The position numbers were made by a program, and so were the translations under genes. A DNA stretch of 64,000 bases from Fragilaria crotonensis (Eukaryota > Bacillariophyta > Fragilariophyceae > Fragilariales > Fragilariaceae): NCBI GenBank assembly GCA_022925895.1, contig JAKSYS010000185.1, positions 1-64,000 on the forward strand, given 5' to 3'. Each line of letters begins with the position of its first letter. The stretch's first letter is position 1. Positions 21,301 through 32,400 of the stretch are shown piece after piece. The notes under the pieces were generated by a model. It saw only the letters and a list, made by a program, of their open reading frames with translations, ran no database searches and was not told the origin of the DNA.

Positions 21301-22190
21301 GGGTGCACTTGTGTCACAAAAGCAGGTATTGTTAGGAAGCTGCCCAAACCCTATGCGAAATTGCCGCCCAGCGGGCAGCAGTACCTTCACACTAGAGCTG
21401 CCTTTATTAATTACTGTACCGGTAGACCACATTGGTTGTAGCGAAACAGCAATAGTCCACACAAATTGGAATTTTAACCGATGCACAGCAGACGCCATTG
21501 TCGCCTCCTTTTCCAGAGCAAAATTGATGATTTGGTTGAGGATAGCTAGACAGCTGGGGTGTATTGGTGTATTCGTGTAAAGAAGGAATATATGCAGGAG
21601 GACATACGCAAAAACAAGGCTTTCTAGATGAATGATTCCTCTTGATTTGCGTCGACAGTCTACCAGCATGTACGTTTGGCATCACATCGCCTTTGACAAA
21701 ATCCATCGTCGAGAGCGAGAGCGTGATACCCTCGTTGTCAAGACCCGGACTGCTACAAGACTTTATATATTTCAAATACTCCAACAATCTTAAGGCAACT
21801 CACAGCAAAAACCAAAACCTACTATGAATATTCAATTCTTGACTCTTGCAGCCGGGGGCTCCGTCCACATCAGATTCGCTTACACCGCTTCTACGGACGC
21901 CTCAGTAACCGATCGTGTGGGTCAACCGGACTCCCCAAACCCCAAACCCCAAACCCCAAGTTGCCTGTCATCTTCTTTTGTTCCTTTGTCGCAGCCATCG
22001 CCTCAGCGCACGACTGGAAGCTCATTTTTTTCTTTTGCTCATTTTCGCAGTCCAATCATGATTGAGTACCGACGCACGACTGGAAACTCGACAGGCAACT
22101 GTAGTTCCGCGTTTTTAAGGGGTCAGGTCGAATTCGAGTGTCCAGCAACGGAATCAGGCCCCACCCTAGAGACAAAGTCGCTCAGGATAG
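18356..22190. repeat. Tandem array of ~1.02-kb units derived from the CS-gene flank
   Basis: A unit marked by ATGAATATTCAATTCTTGAC recurs at 18,751, 19,785, 20,805 and 21,824, giving periods of 1,034, 1,020 and 1,019 bp. The first is preceded by a flank copy (18,356-18,740); the last ends near 22,190. Copies are nearly identical apart from small indels, such as the number of CCCCAAA repeats (near 18,863, 19,897, 20,917 and 21,936) and CTAGAGACC repeats. Each unit contains a conserved block reading TATATAAAGTCTTGTAGCAG on the minus strand. Short open frames repeat with the unit but lack protein character and are interrupted differently between copies. Confidence 0.85.
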
Positions 22191-23412
22191 TAGGCGGTTT
22201 CTTGTCTTATAATGCTCCCATTTTCAGCCTGATCGACCAGCAAATGTGGTCGAGCATTCACGATTCAAATGTCGATTTTCGAGTTTTCAAAAGGACTACG
22301 GCGCTGGAACCAATGGAATAGCTCAGAGCCGATGCGGTCCTTTACGGGGACGAGTAGTTAAGGCCTAAGACAAGCAACTTAGGTCTCGGGTGTGATATGG
22401 GTGCACCAAAAGAAGCGATAAACAGGGTACAAGTACTACCGGTAGTACTCGGAGTACAATAGAAAGACCGCCCGTACCTTGACATGGCAAAAACGTTCTC
22501 TACGGCGCCCAACCAGCTGCCAGTTGTCATGCCTTGGGATTCGGTTTGTAGTTTGTACGTGTAGAACCTGCTGAAGAATTTCTCACCTTCGTAGTGGCTG
22601 TCCAAGTTGTAGACCATGCTAGTTATAACTAGACACATCCTTATTGCAAGACCCATGCGAAAGGCTGTCCATGACAAGGTTGTCTGCAATTTTGCATCGT
22701 CGTCGTCGTCGTCGTTGTCGCACGACGCATCGCTTTAGGTGAAGACTTGACAGCAAAAACATAAAGTACAATTGCCAGTAGCGCAAGTGAGTTCTTTCGA
22801 CGCACATCGACGACGCTAGGGTTCCAAGATGTTTGCCGGATATATGTACAAGATCCCTACCCCTACCAAATAAAGTACATTTAGCAACGCTTACAACGCA
22901 AGTTCAGTCATGCGCCACGACTCGGAATGAAAGTGGACATTATGTATGTTGACTGATCACCATTATGTAAGGCAACCCACTGCAAACACTTCAAATCTTG
23001 CAATGATTCGCTTCCTTGGCTGCCTGTCCTTCTTTTTATTTTTTGCAGACGGCCCACCGGCCAACCAGATGCACGACTGGAGGTCTAAGGATAAGGAGAC
23101 ATTGCGCAACATAAAGTCAATCCAAGGTCGCAGTTTTGAGTTTCAAGCAAAAACAAAAGTGGTTGGATCGGAGTCAGGAGGGTCCTCACATGCGTGATTT
23201 AGTATCGGTTTATAGTCTCGTGCACGTGTCACTGTCTTTGAATGCGAAACTCAACTAGTTCGTAAGAGAGTGGCACGACAGCATCAACTACGAGCAGTCG
23301 GGGCATGCATTGCGCTAGTAAATAATCAACCAAATTCGACAATCGCTCTAACTCGCAACCTACAATGTACTTTCTTCGTTGCGTTTTGAACATTCGTAGG
23401 CCTGTTGGCAGT
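22191..23412. other. Intergenic, no gene recognised
   Basis: Contains a GTAC palindrome cluster (ACAAGTACTACCGGTAGTAC near 22,429-22,448), a CGTCGTCGTCGTCGTC run near 22,699-22,715, and at about 22,970-23,080 weak similarity to the tandem unit (AAGGCAACCCACTGCAAA, GCACGACTGGAGG). Small open stretches are not convincing. Confidence 0.4.
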
Positions 23413-24414
23413 CTAGAGTCGACTGCGTGTGACGACAAGTGAGGCCAATCTCGATTTGATTGTTTCCTCGGCTTCTTGAACCATCGCACGAATGACCTGG
23501 GAACATGTTGGAGTCGAATGAATAAGACCTACTCCTTGTCCGACGCTCCACACACCGCCGTCAGGATCGCCCCTTTGTTCCGCAGCCCGACCTCGTTTGC
23601 CGTTGACCAGGTGCATCACGTCTCCGAATTCAAAGTCTGCTCCCTTGGTGGATTCAATTTCTTCAATTTCCTCAGCCACCTTGTTCCGAAAGACGCGGCA
23701 TGTATTGTTCAAACGGCGCAGCATGAGTACCGTATCTGTTTCCTCTGCTTGCAACATGCGTTGTTTGAAGGAATCGGGCCAGTTGGATTCTTGCGTTGCG
23801 CAGAAGAGCGTCCCGCAGTTGACACCGTCGGCACCCAATGCCAATGCTGCCGCCAATTGCGTCCCAGTTACAACGCCACCGGAGCATACGTACGGCCGCG
23901 TCAAGGCCTGCGCTCCACGGGCCTGCAGAACAAAGTTCCCAACATCGGCTTCTCCCGGATGACCAGCGCATTCGAATCCATCCAAGCTGATAATGTCCAC
24001 ACCGAGGCGTTCCGCACTTTGTGCGTGACGAATTGAGACGCATTTGTGAATTGTAATCAAGCCAGCGTCTTTGAATATTTTCACAAACCGTTTTGGACTG
24101 CTTCCGGCCGTCTCCACAATCTTGACGCCCTCTTCAATAATGACACGTGCATATTCCTCGTACGGAGGAGGTTCGCCAATAGACGGCAAAATGGTCAGAT
24201 TGACACCGAACGGTTTCGAAGTGAGCGTCTTGAGGCGGCGAATCCACAAACGGCCTTGTTCGGGAGATCCGGCATTGTGAATGGCAAACAGTCCCAGCCC
24301 GCCCGCATTTGAAACAGCCGCCGCCAATTCGGGCGTACCGACACCTGTCATGCCACCCATGAGAATGGGGTGCTCAATGCCCAAGAGTTTTGTGATGCGG
24401 GTTTCAAGCGGCAT
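23413..24414 (-). CDS. Nitronate monooxygenase-like (2-nitropropane dioxygenase family) protein
   Basis: Intact, 333 residues, starting at ATG 24414. The TIM-barrel FMN enzyme family is indicated by HPILMGGMTGVGTPELAAAVSNAGGLG at the N-terminus, KPFGVNLTI, DGFECAGHPGE (the conserved H-x-G region) and the phosphate-binding GGVVTGTQLAAALALGADGV with FCATQES. Family members oxidise alkyl nitronates or act as enoyl reductase-like flavoproteins, so the substrate here is uncertain. It is divergent from the dapF gene, with 437 bp between start codons. No targeting sequence was noticed, suggesting a cytosolic enzyme. Confidence 0.85.
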   Translation of the reverse strand: MPLETRITKLLGIEHPILMGGMTGVGTPELAAAVSNAGGLGLFAIHNAGSPEQGRLWIRRLKTLTSKPFGVNLTILPSIGEPPPYEEYARVIIEEGVKIVETAGSSPKRFVKIFKDAGLITIHKCVSIRHAQSAERLGVDIISLDGFECAGHPGEADVGNFVLQARGAQALTRPYVCSGGVVTGTQLAAALALGADGVNCGTLFCATQESNWPDSFKQRMLQAEETDTVLMLRRLNNTCRVFRNKVAEEIEEIESTKGADFEFGDVMHLVNGKRGRAAEQRGDPDGGVWSVGQGVGLIHSTPTCSQVIRAMVQEAEETIKSRLASLVVTRSRL

Positions 24415-24851
24415 CCTTGCAGAGTGGCAGGTGGGAGTTTGGGTTGAGAATCAGAAGGATTTCACTTATGAACTTCTTAATCCTAAATCGCAACTGTGGA
24501 GTTGAGAGAACGAGTGTGCAGAATGCAGAGGTGGAATTGCTGTGCTGCAATCTGCAATTCACTGTAATAATGAGTGATGTCAGGTTGTGAGATGCGATGT
24601 GGTGCAGTACTTGTACCTGGTACCAGTACCAGATGTACGTCGTATGGAGAAGAATAAGTGGATCCATTACACAGTACTTCAATAGAGGCTAGTACTCCAG
24701 TAGTCGTTGACAAGCACATAACGGCGTCAATTCTTCGCGGATGTATGTAGTGTTTTATGGACATACGCGAGCCTTCGACCCAAGACCAAACCCACGCCAC
24801 ACATTTCTACCTGCCACCTGCAACACTCAGTTGGGACTTGTGAATAGCACC
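24415..24851. promoter_or_regulatory. Shared upstream region of NMO-like and dapF genes
   Basis: 437 bp between two divergent start codons. The middle (24,600-24,700) is rich in GTAC words (GTACTTGTACCTGGTACCAG). No recognised promoter elements. Confidence 0.35.
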
Positions 24852-25895
24852 ATGGTGTTCCGTTCTCTGTGTTTTCTAGTGCTCTCCGCATCAATTTTCG
24901 CAACAGCATGGATGACTCCTCCCTCCAACAGCCGCAGCATAGGATGTAGCAGCACTCGTCGTTTTGCTGAAAAAATCTCATTTTCCAAGTACGAAGGACT
25001 TGGAAACGACTTTATTCTGATTGACAATCGCGATCGATCCGAACCTTCCTTGACTCCGCAAGAGTCAGAAAAGCTGTGCGATCGAAACTTCGGTGTCGGT
25101 GGGGACGGAGTTATCTTTGCTTTGAAACCCCCGTCGGACGATTACGACTTTACGATGCGTATTTACAATTCCGATGGAAGTGAACCGGTAGGTAACATAT
25201 CATGGGAGATATCTTTTGGACGCGATCTCTCCAAGAAAATCACGATCCTCACTGTTCCCCATCACCAATGAATCATTCAGGAAATGTGCGGTAATGGAAT
25301 TCGATGTCTCGCGCAGTTTCTCAAGGATATCGGCGAAGACAAGGGCACCTATAAGATCAATACCTTGGCTGGAAACATTGTTCCTGTTATGAACGACGAC
25401 GGAACCATTACGGTCGATATGGGACCACCCGAGTTAGTGGCCAGTAAAGTTCCAACAACGCTGGCTCCTAATTTTGAGGGAGACTCGGTTGTGGAACAAG
25501 ATTTAGAGTGTAATGGGAAGAAATGGAAAGTCAATTGCGTTAGCATGGGCAACCCTCATTGTATTATCTTCGTTGACGATCTGGAGAACGACCTTGATTT
25601 CGAGTCGGACGGACCTGCACTCGAGTCCAACACCGACGCCTTCCCGGCGAAAATCAACGTCGAGTTTGTTCAAGTTATGAGCGACAACCACCTCAAGATG
25701 AAGGTTTGGGAGCGCGGTGCCGGACCCACGCTTGCGTGCGGCACGGGAACCTGCGCCCTGGTGGTGGCGGCGATTCGGGCGGGCAAGATCCCGCGTGGTA
25801 TGACTCGAGTCACATTGCCAGGCGGGGATCTCTTTATTGAATGGAAGGATGACAACAAGGTCTACATGACGGGACCTGCCACATTTACCTTTTGA
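24852..25895 (+). CDS. dapF: Diaminopimelate epimerase, probably plastid-targeted
   Basis: DapF interconverts LL- and meso-diaminopimelate, the penultimate step of lysine synthesis. Two exons, 24852-25187 and 25281-25895, flank a 93-bp phase-0 intron (GTAGGT...ATTCAG), giving 316 residues. Family motifs are [22 protein letters not shown], the first catalytic cysteine in EMCGNGIRC (residue 115, created at the splice junction), MGNPHCI, and the second in ACGTGTC (residue 265). The N-terminus [20 protein letters not shown] is a signal peptide ending in A-T-A/W, close to the diatom plastid ASAFAP-type motif, followed by a Ser/Arg-rich transit-like stretch. ATG 24852 is in a good context (CACCATGG). 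All catalytic parts are present. Confidence 0.93.
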
Positions 25896-26389
25896 GGGAG
25901 TTGCCAAATTACAGTGAAGGTGTTCAGCTTGCAAAGTTATCGGAAGGCACAATCAGCTAAGAAAATTGTGCTTTCCTTCATAGTAGCAGGTTAGGCCAAC
26001 AGGCCAAGTTATATTCCTCGTCAACTCGGATGGAGTACATTAGTCTCGTAGGGGTGTATGGGTCTTGTGCCTTAAAAGCTTATTCGAAGGAAGAAATGAT
26101 TTGTCTTCGAAGGTTGAGTGATCATTCGTGTGGCAAATATGCTAGTTACAGTCCAGTTACATCATTTCCGTGGCAGCTAAAAGCTTGCAAATATCGATCT
26201 TTGCACAAGAAGGTAATAAAGTAAGGCAGCATGCTTTCGCTTCGACCTTATGCTAAACATCCCGTTCAGAGATTGTAGGCAGGAACAATGGTATACGCTG
26301 CTCGGAGCACTTCATAAGCGGACAGTGTACTTATATGGGCTTGTCAATGGAAGTCGCAACGATTCGGTATTTCAGGTGTGCTTAGGACC
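25896..26389. other. Intergenic, nothing recognised
   Basis: Nearly 500 bases of AT-rich sequence without protein-like reading frames or repeats that I could identify. Confidence 0.35.
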
Positions 26390-28221
26390 TTCCTAACATC
26401 GAAGAAGAAATTCAATGCCTAGGAGCATCGTAGTGAAGTTGATTGAAGACTGGGTTTTTAAATTCCAAATTTTCCATACAAGCTGAAGACGAAACCATAA
26501 TGGAAATTTTGGAGGACGTGAAGTCAAGTGAACCACGGAGAAGATCCCCTTTCTCGTCAGGAATGATATCAGAGATCTGAAGTTGCAAACAACACATTGC
26601 ACGAACATGACTATGAATTTCCTAAGAAATCATATCGGTGAAACAGTAATTCTTTCTCCAGTATCCGAAATGGAACACGAATGTTCTCGCCATCCCCTGC
26701 AAATTGCATGTCATCCTTCCTCCTTACTATCAGATGGTGTTTCACTCCAGCGGCTGCCTGCTGGTGCATTGTTCTTCCTGAAAGCTTGAGAGATCAACCA
26801 ACTTTCAACAACAATCATTCCAAGACATACAAATTAACTTTGAAAAAGCAATCCTCCCTTGTCTTGACCTTGTTTTCAATCCGTAGGCCATCCAGTTGAA
26901 GCCCATTCTGTGCATCAATAGCTGCACATGTAGTTTAGTCAAGCTTTGCCATATTGGGTTGGTTTCTGGAAAATGTCACATGATCTGGAAAGACATTTGA
27001 TGTTTGTTCCTATGGCGTTCCTTTTTTGGAGGGAAGTGGCAGTTGCCATACTAAAGTAGTTTTTCACATTCCATGAACCAGACAATGTACCCAGGGCTCG
27101 TTTATTGCCATTCTTGCTGTTGCTATTGGCAGCAATATCTTCAGCACCAAGAGTCCCCATAGTTTTTCAACTCCACATTTGAAAGGAATGATTTGGGATG
27201 CCTCAAGCTGTTGGTGTCACAGCTTGATAAAATATGACCATTCCTGAACAATGCTTCAGGTGCATCGGTTTCTGCAAAGTACAAATCAGCAGAAACAATC
27301 CTGTTCAAACAGATCCAAGGTAACAAAACTTGCTTTCAACATTAATACCATACAACAAACTCTTTTTGTGTGATCCAAACAACTCTTCTTATGAAGGATC
27401 ACACCACCGATTCCACATGCTGCATTCTGGGTTTTGTTGCCATTCTCAGGCTCGTAGTCAATGCTTGCAACAGCATGCTTCTTAGGGAGGCAACGACGTC
27501 TCAAGGGGCCTCCCTCCTGGCCATACCAAAAACTCATGGATTTGTCAACACGAACCAAATAAATTGATTTAGCGAGCTATAGTAATTTGCATTATACTCA
27601 TAATTTTTCCATGTCATCAACCAACTTCCATCAAATCTGCACCCTCCTCATTAGGGACGTCAGCTATGCTGATGACTCCACCAAAAAGCTCAAGAATACA
27701 TGCCAATCAAGCAGTGGTGTTTTGACATGCCTGTCAAACCTAACGGTGGTACTAGTTCATGATCCTTCAGTAGGTGAAGTTGTGCGAACAAGTTAACCAA
27801 AAATTTCAACACCTCACTGAAAGTTGTTTCCTGCAACTTCAGCTCGTTGAGTTGACAATTTGTCCATTGGACCATATCAAGGAAGAAGTTGATTTGGTTA
27901 AAACATGAAGAGAAAAATATCCGATGACAAGCTCTCCTTTGCTGCCCCCTTTGTCCTGGAAAAATCTCACCAACCATGTCACCAGCTCCACAAGCTTCAA
28001 ATTTGACGTCTTACATTGCCGTTCAATGGAAGATCATTTGCTGCCTTCCTCACCCATTCAATGCCGTGAAAAATTGCAATTGTTTGAATTGAAGCCACAG
28101 CATCACCTCTGATGTCCTTGTTATTGTTGAAGACCAGAGTGACATCCACTTTGCTCAGGTGCAGCAATGCTGCATCTCCAAATACAAATGCATCTCTGGC
28201 TGTGTTGTGCCACGGAATCAC
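26390..28221 (-). mobile_element. Decayed piggyBac-like transposase
   Basis: The minus strand carries fragments, in order and in changing frames, that match the piggyBac (DDE_Tnp_1_7) layout. They are MVQWTN-x-QLNELKLQETTFSEVLKF (27,900-27,800), GLTGMSKH (near 27,715), VDKSMSFWYGQ and ENGNKTQNAACGIGGV (27,555-27,400), ADLYFAETDAPEALFRNG (near 27,300-27,240), FPKSFL-type and VELKNYG (near 27,190-27,160), and TTCAAIDAQNGLQLDGL (near 26,930-26,880). Stops and frame changes separate all of these, so no intact protein exists. Family assignment is from recall of diatom piggyBac proteins. Inverted repeats and TTAA duplications were not found. Exact ends are uncertain. Confidence 0.6.
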
Positions 28222-29493
28222 AAGAGACGTACGCTACATAGCTACTGGTAGAGAGCTTCGATGCCGAATAAAATTACGGGTATGAATTATATGAATACAT
28301 CACGCCACGAGGTTTCAGAGCCAACTCAATTTTCGTTCTATCAATTGAAAATGAACGATTTAACAAGCATGCAAACCCTACGGGGGGGTCTACACACCAC
28401 ACCACAGGACAATTGGACAATGCCATCCTGCTCCTACTCTACGACAGTACACGACGAAAAAACGTTAAAAGTGACATCTCGTCAATATCATTTGGTGGCA
28501 CATTTTGCAAAAATGCCACTTTTTAGGAGGCCTGACGTATGTGCATTATGAATAAAGCAAGCACAACCTCGTTTTCATGCTGCAACTTCGAAAAGTGTAA
28601 CGCATGTTTACGGACAAAAGACTTAAAATGTAATAATTTCTTGGTCACAAATACGATACAACGGGTTTTACGCATTATTTTTACTTTAATATTGACTTCA
28701 GTCGAGTTATGAAACGCTTGCAAGCTCCCACATTCGTGGCTACCACTGTTGTTATATAGTGGTGGTGGAGCGTAGAGCCTTCCTTACTTGCGTGAACATC
28801 ACAATTCGAATCTTTATTACGGACTGAACAGATAAGATCTGTCTGGTTAAATATTTCGCATAAGCCTATCCATCTGAGTTTCTCTTACAAAAAGAACGAA
28901 GCAACATTCTGGAGTTCAAGGTTTGCCGCCAGAAAAGTGAATCATCGAGCCCGCAAGGTCATTTCCAAGATTGATTTCGCTTATTTTGATGATAGTCGAT
29001 TTGATATCATTGAAAAATACTATCGATATGAATACTTCGTTTCGGGTCATGTTTTTCATAGGCAATGCCGTACATTCAAGCAGTTCGTCTACGTATATCA
29101 TTATGTTTGAGCGAAACGAAGTGGGAAACAATAACGATCTCATATTTTTGTTTGTGTGACAACATTGAGAAGGTCACAATCATAGATCCATTGCTTTCTG
29201 GACTAAAATTGATCGAAAAGCACCTGTGCCTAACTCTACGAATCGCTACTTCGGTAAGAAAAGCTTGTCCTTCATGTAATATTTATCTGTGCCGAGCGCT
29301 GCAGTTTTCGTGTGCCTGGGGAACGTCATGAGATACGTCGTATTGCATCGCCTGACCAATGTAGACATCTGTCAACTACCCCAAGCGAAGAAAAGTTGTC
29401 ATGCGGTGAATTAACGCTGAAGTTGTCCCCACCCATGATGCACCGCAATACATCTTCTCACACTTTCGTTTAACAGAAAAAGTCTTAACAACT
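28222..29493. other. Intergenic upstream of the silicon transporter gene
   Basis: AT-rich, no gene recognised. It contains a GGGGGG run near 28,382 and a segment at 29,161-29,277 that recurs at 36.2 kb (listed separately). The final ~200 bp are the presumed promoter and leader of the transporter. Confidence 0.4.
29161..29277 (+). repeat. ~115-bp dispersed direct repeat, copy 1
   Basis: From ACATTGAGAAGGTCACAATC to AAGAAAAGCTTGTCCT, nearly the same sequence occurs at 36,243-36,355 in the same orientation, with a few substitutions and small indels (for example CATTGC versus CACCACTGC). The two copies bracket the silicon transporter and GT17 genes. It has no coding character. Confidence 0.75.
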
Positions 29494-32400
29494 ATGGCGT
29501 CGGAAGACATTGAACTGTCCGTGGGAGAGGGCAAAGAGAGCCCTGTGGTAGTCAACCCTTTTTCCTACAAGACTACCGAAGACGAGCCTGCTGAGAATGT
29601 TGCTGATGAGACAGGCAAGCTTTTCCCTGTAGCGGACGAGCACGGAAAGCCAGCTCACTACCCTGGTGAGGATGACGGTGCCAAGAAGGAGATGGTAGAT
29701 GAGGCAGAAAAAGACCCAGCTGCTCCACGCTCTGTGCTAGGAGCAGCATTGGAATCCTTCAAATACCTCTACTCTAGTGCCCTCCTGGTCTTGTCCGTGC
29801 TGGTCGTTCTTGCTGCTATGTTTACCAACCAGACCACCGCAACTGCTGACTTCGGACTTCACCCTGCCATTGCATTCTTCATCTTCTGGTTCCTCATTGT
29901 CTGGCTCGCCATGATGGAGGGTGGACAAGGTGCCCTCATTGGTCTTCAACCCATTGACAAGGCCTTGTATGCAGAGTCCCATCCCCGCTCTTTGATCAAT
30001 ACCAAGCTCGCACATAAGGGAGACAACATGGAGCGCTTCATCGTCGGACGTCAGTACCTCGTCGTTCTGGTCATCACCGTCATCAACTTGATGGGATCTG
30101 CCATCAAGGGAGCCTCAGTCCTTGGTTTCCCAGGCTGGGCTGATGAAATCTTCCTCGCCAATGGCTTTGCCATGATCTTGACCACCATCATGGTTGGTCA
30201 ATTGACAGCCCAGGTCAACGCTGCTAACTGCATGCTTGACTTCATCAACAACTATTTCATGCTGTTCACTTCCTACGTGTCGTTGGGAATTGAGTTCTCT
30301 GGCCTTCTCCACTGCGTGTACCTTGTTCAGATGATCTTTTCCAAGATCACCGGCAAGCCCATCGAGTCGAACGAGCCACCACGGAATGCTGCCCAAAAGC
30401 TCTTCTTCTGGGGTCGGGTTGTTATGTCTCTTGCAATTCTTGGATTCTCTCTTTCTGTCACTCTCGTCGCTCTCTTCGATGGAAACACCGGCATGTGGGC
30501 TGGTGTCCCACCGTATGTGTCAGTGATCCTCTTGTTCGTCCTGATGGCCGTTGTCGGAATGATGGAAGGTATGCAGATTGCTCTCTTCGCACTCGTCAAC
30601 CTCCCGGAGGAAGAACTTAAGAACTATCCTATTGCCCACGCCAACTGTCAGTTGACCTTCACCGGCCAGAACTTGCAGGCTTTCTTGATCGGTCGTCAAA
30701 TCTTCGTTGCCACCTGCATGTTCGTCGTTGCACGTATTGCGACCCCTACCTACACCAAGGACGATGCCAACATCTTCGGTGTTTCGGATGGATTCCAGGC
30801 GTTCTTGAACTCTGGTCTTACCGGCGCTGTTATCACCACCATCATTGGATCTCTTGCATGGCGTATCATTGCGTCGTCGTTCCCTGTTGCCTTCTTGTCC
30901 AACCCTCTGATCTACATCATCATCCGCGTTTGCCTTGTCCTCGAAAACTCTGGTATCTGTGCCGGTGCCTGGGTTCTTGGCCGCTTCAATAAGCTTATTG
31001 CAGGTTACCAGCCCGACGAGGTCTATCTTGAGGGTGCTGAACGCCACACCGCCGAACCTGTCACTCGTCGCGACGGAGACATTGATCGCCTTCTGACTGT
31101 TATCAAGTTCATTTACTCTTCGGTCTTACTTGTGTTCTGTTTGATTGTTGTCTTTGCGGCGATGTTCACTAACCAGACAGTTGCAACTGCTGACTTGGGA
31201 CTTCACCCTGCCGTTGCATTCTTCATCTTCTGGTTCCTCATTGTCTGGCTCGCCATGATGGAGGGTGGACAAGGAGCCCTCATTGGCCTTCAACCTATCG
31301 ACAAAGAAAAGTATGCCGAATCCCATCCACGCGCTCTGATGAATACCAAGCTTGCGCACAAGGGCGACAACATGGAGCGCTTCATCGTCGGACGTCAGTA
31401 CCTCGTCGTTCTGGTCATCACCGTCATCAACTTGATGGGATCTGCCATCAAGGGAGCCTCGGTCCTTGGTATGCCAAAATGGGCAGATGAAGTCTTCCTC
31501 GCCACCGGTGTCGCCATGATCTTGACCACCATCATGGTTGGTCAATTGACAGCCCAGGTCAATGCTGCTAACTGCATGCTTGACTTCATCAACAACTATT
31601 TCATGCTGTTCACTTCCTACGTGTCGTTGGGAATTGAGTTCTCTGGCCTTCTCCACTGCGTGTACCTTGTTCAGATGATCTTCTCTAAGATCACCGGCAA
31701 GCCCATCGAGTCGAACGAGCCACCACGTAATGCTGCTCAGAACCTTTTCTTCTGGACCCGCGTCATCATGTCCATTGCCATCTTAGGTTTCTGCTTGGCC
31801 GTGACACTTGTTGCCCTATTCGACGGCAAGACCGGCATGTGGGCTGGTGTCCCTCCTTATGTGTCTGTGATCATCTTGTTCATCCTGATGGCCGTTGTCG
31901 GTATGATGGAGGGTATGCAGATTGCTCTCTTTGCTCTTATCAACCTCCCTGAAGAAGAGCTCCGAAGCAGTCCGATTGCCTACGCCAACTGTCAGTTGAC
32001 CTTCACCGGCCAGAACTTGCAGGCTTTCTTGATCGGTCGTCAAATCTTCGTTGCCACCTGCATGTTCGTCGTGGCTCGTATTGCCACCCCTGTCTACACC
32101 GCGGACGATGCCAACATCTTCGGTGTTTCGGATGGATTCCAGGCTTTCTTGAACTCTGGTCTCACCGGCGCTGTTATCACCACCATCATTGGATCTCTCG
32201 CATGGCGTATCATTGCGTCGTCCTTCCCACTCGCTTTCTTGTCCAACCCTCTGATCTACATCATTATCCGTATCTGTTTGATCCTCGAGTCGTGCGGAAT
32301 CTGCTCCGGCGCCTGGGTTCTTGGGCGCTTCAATAAGCTTATTGTTGGATATCAGCCCGACGAGGTCTACCTCGAGGGTGCTGAACGCCACACCTCCGCT

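Noticed and set aside
18356-22190. Possible CRISPR-like array
   Set aside because: Units are ~1 kb, not short repeats with unique spacers, and the DNA is eukaryotic.
18751-22321. Repeated small plus-strand frames in the array (starting MNIQFLTLAAGG)
   Set aside because: They recur only because the DNA unit repeats. Lengths change with small indels and no conserved domain is seen.
22946-23197. 83-codon plus-strand frame with a hydrophobic start
   Set aside because: The underlying DNA weakly resembles the tandem repeat unit, so it is more likely a diverged repeat than a secreted protein.
24741-24851. Earlier in-frame start for dapF
   Set aside because: Using it would put 37 non-hydrophobic residues before the signal peptide. 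ATG 24852 has the better context.
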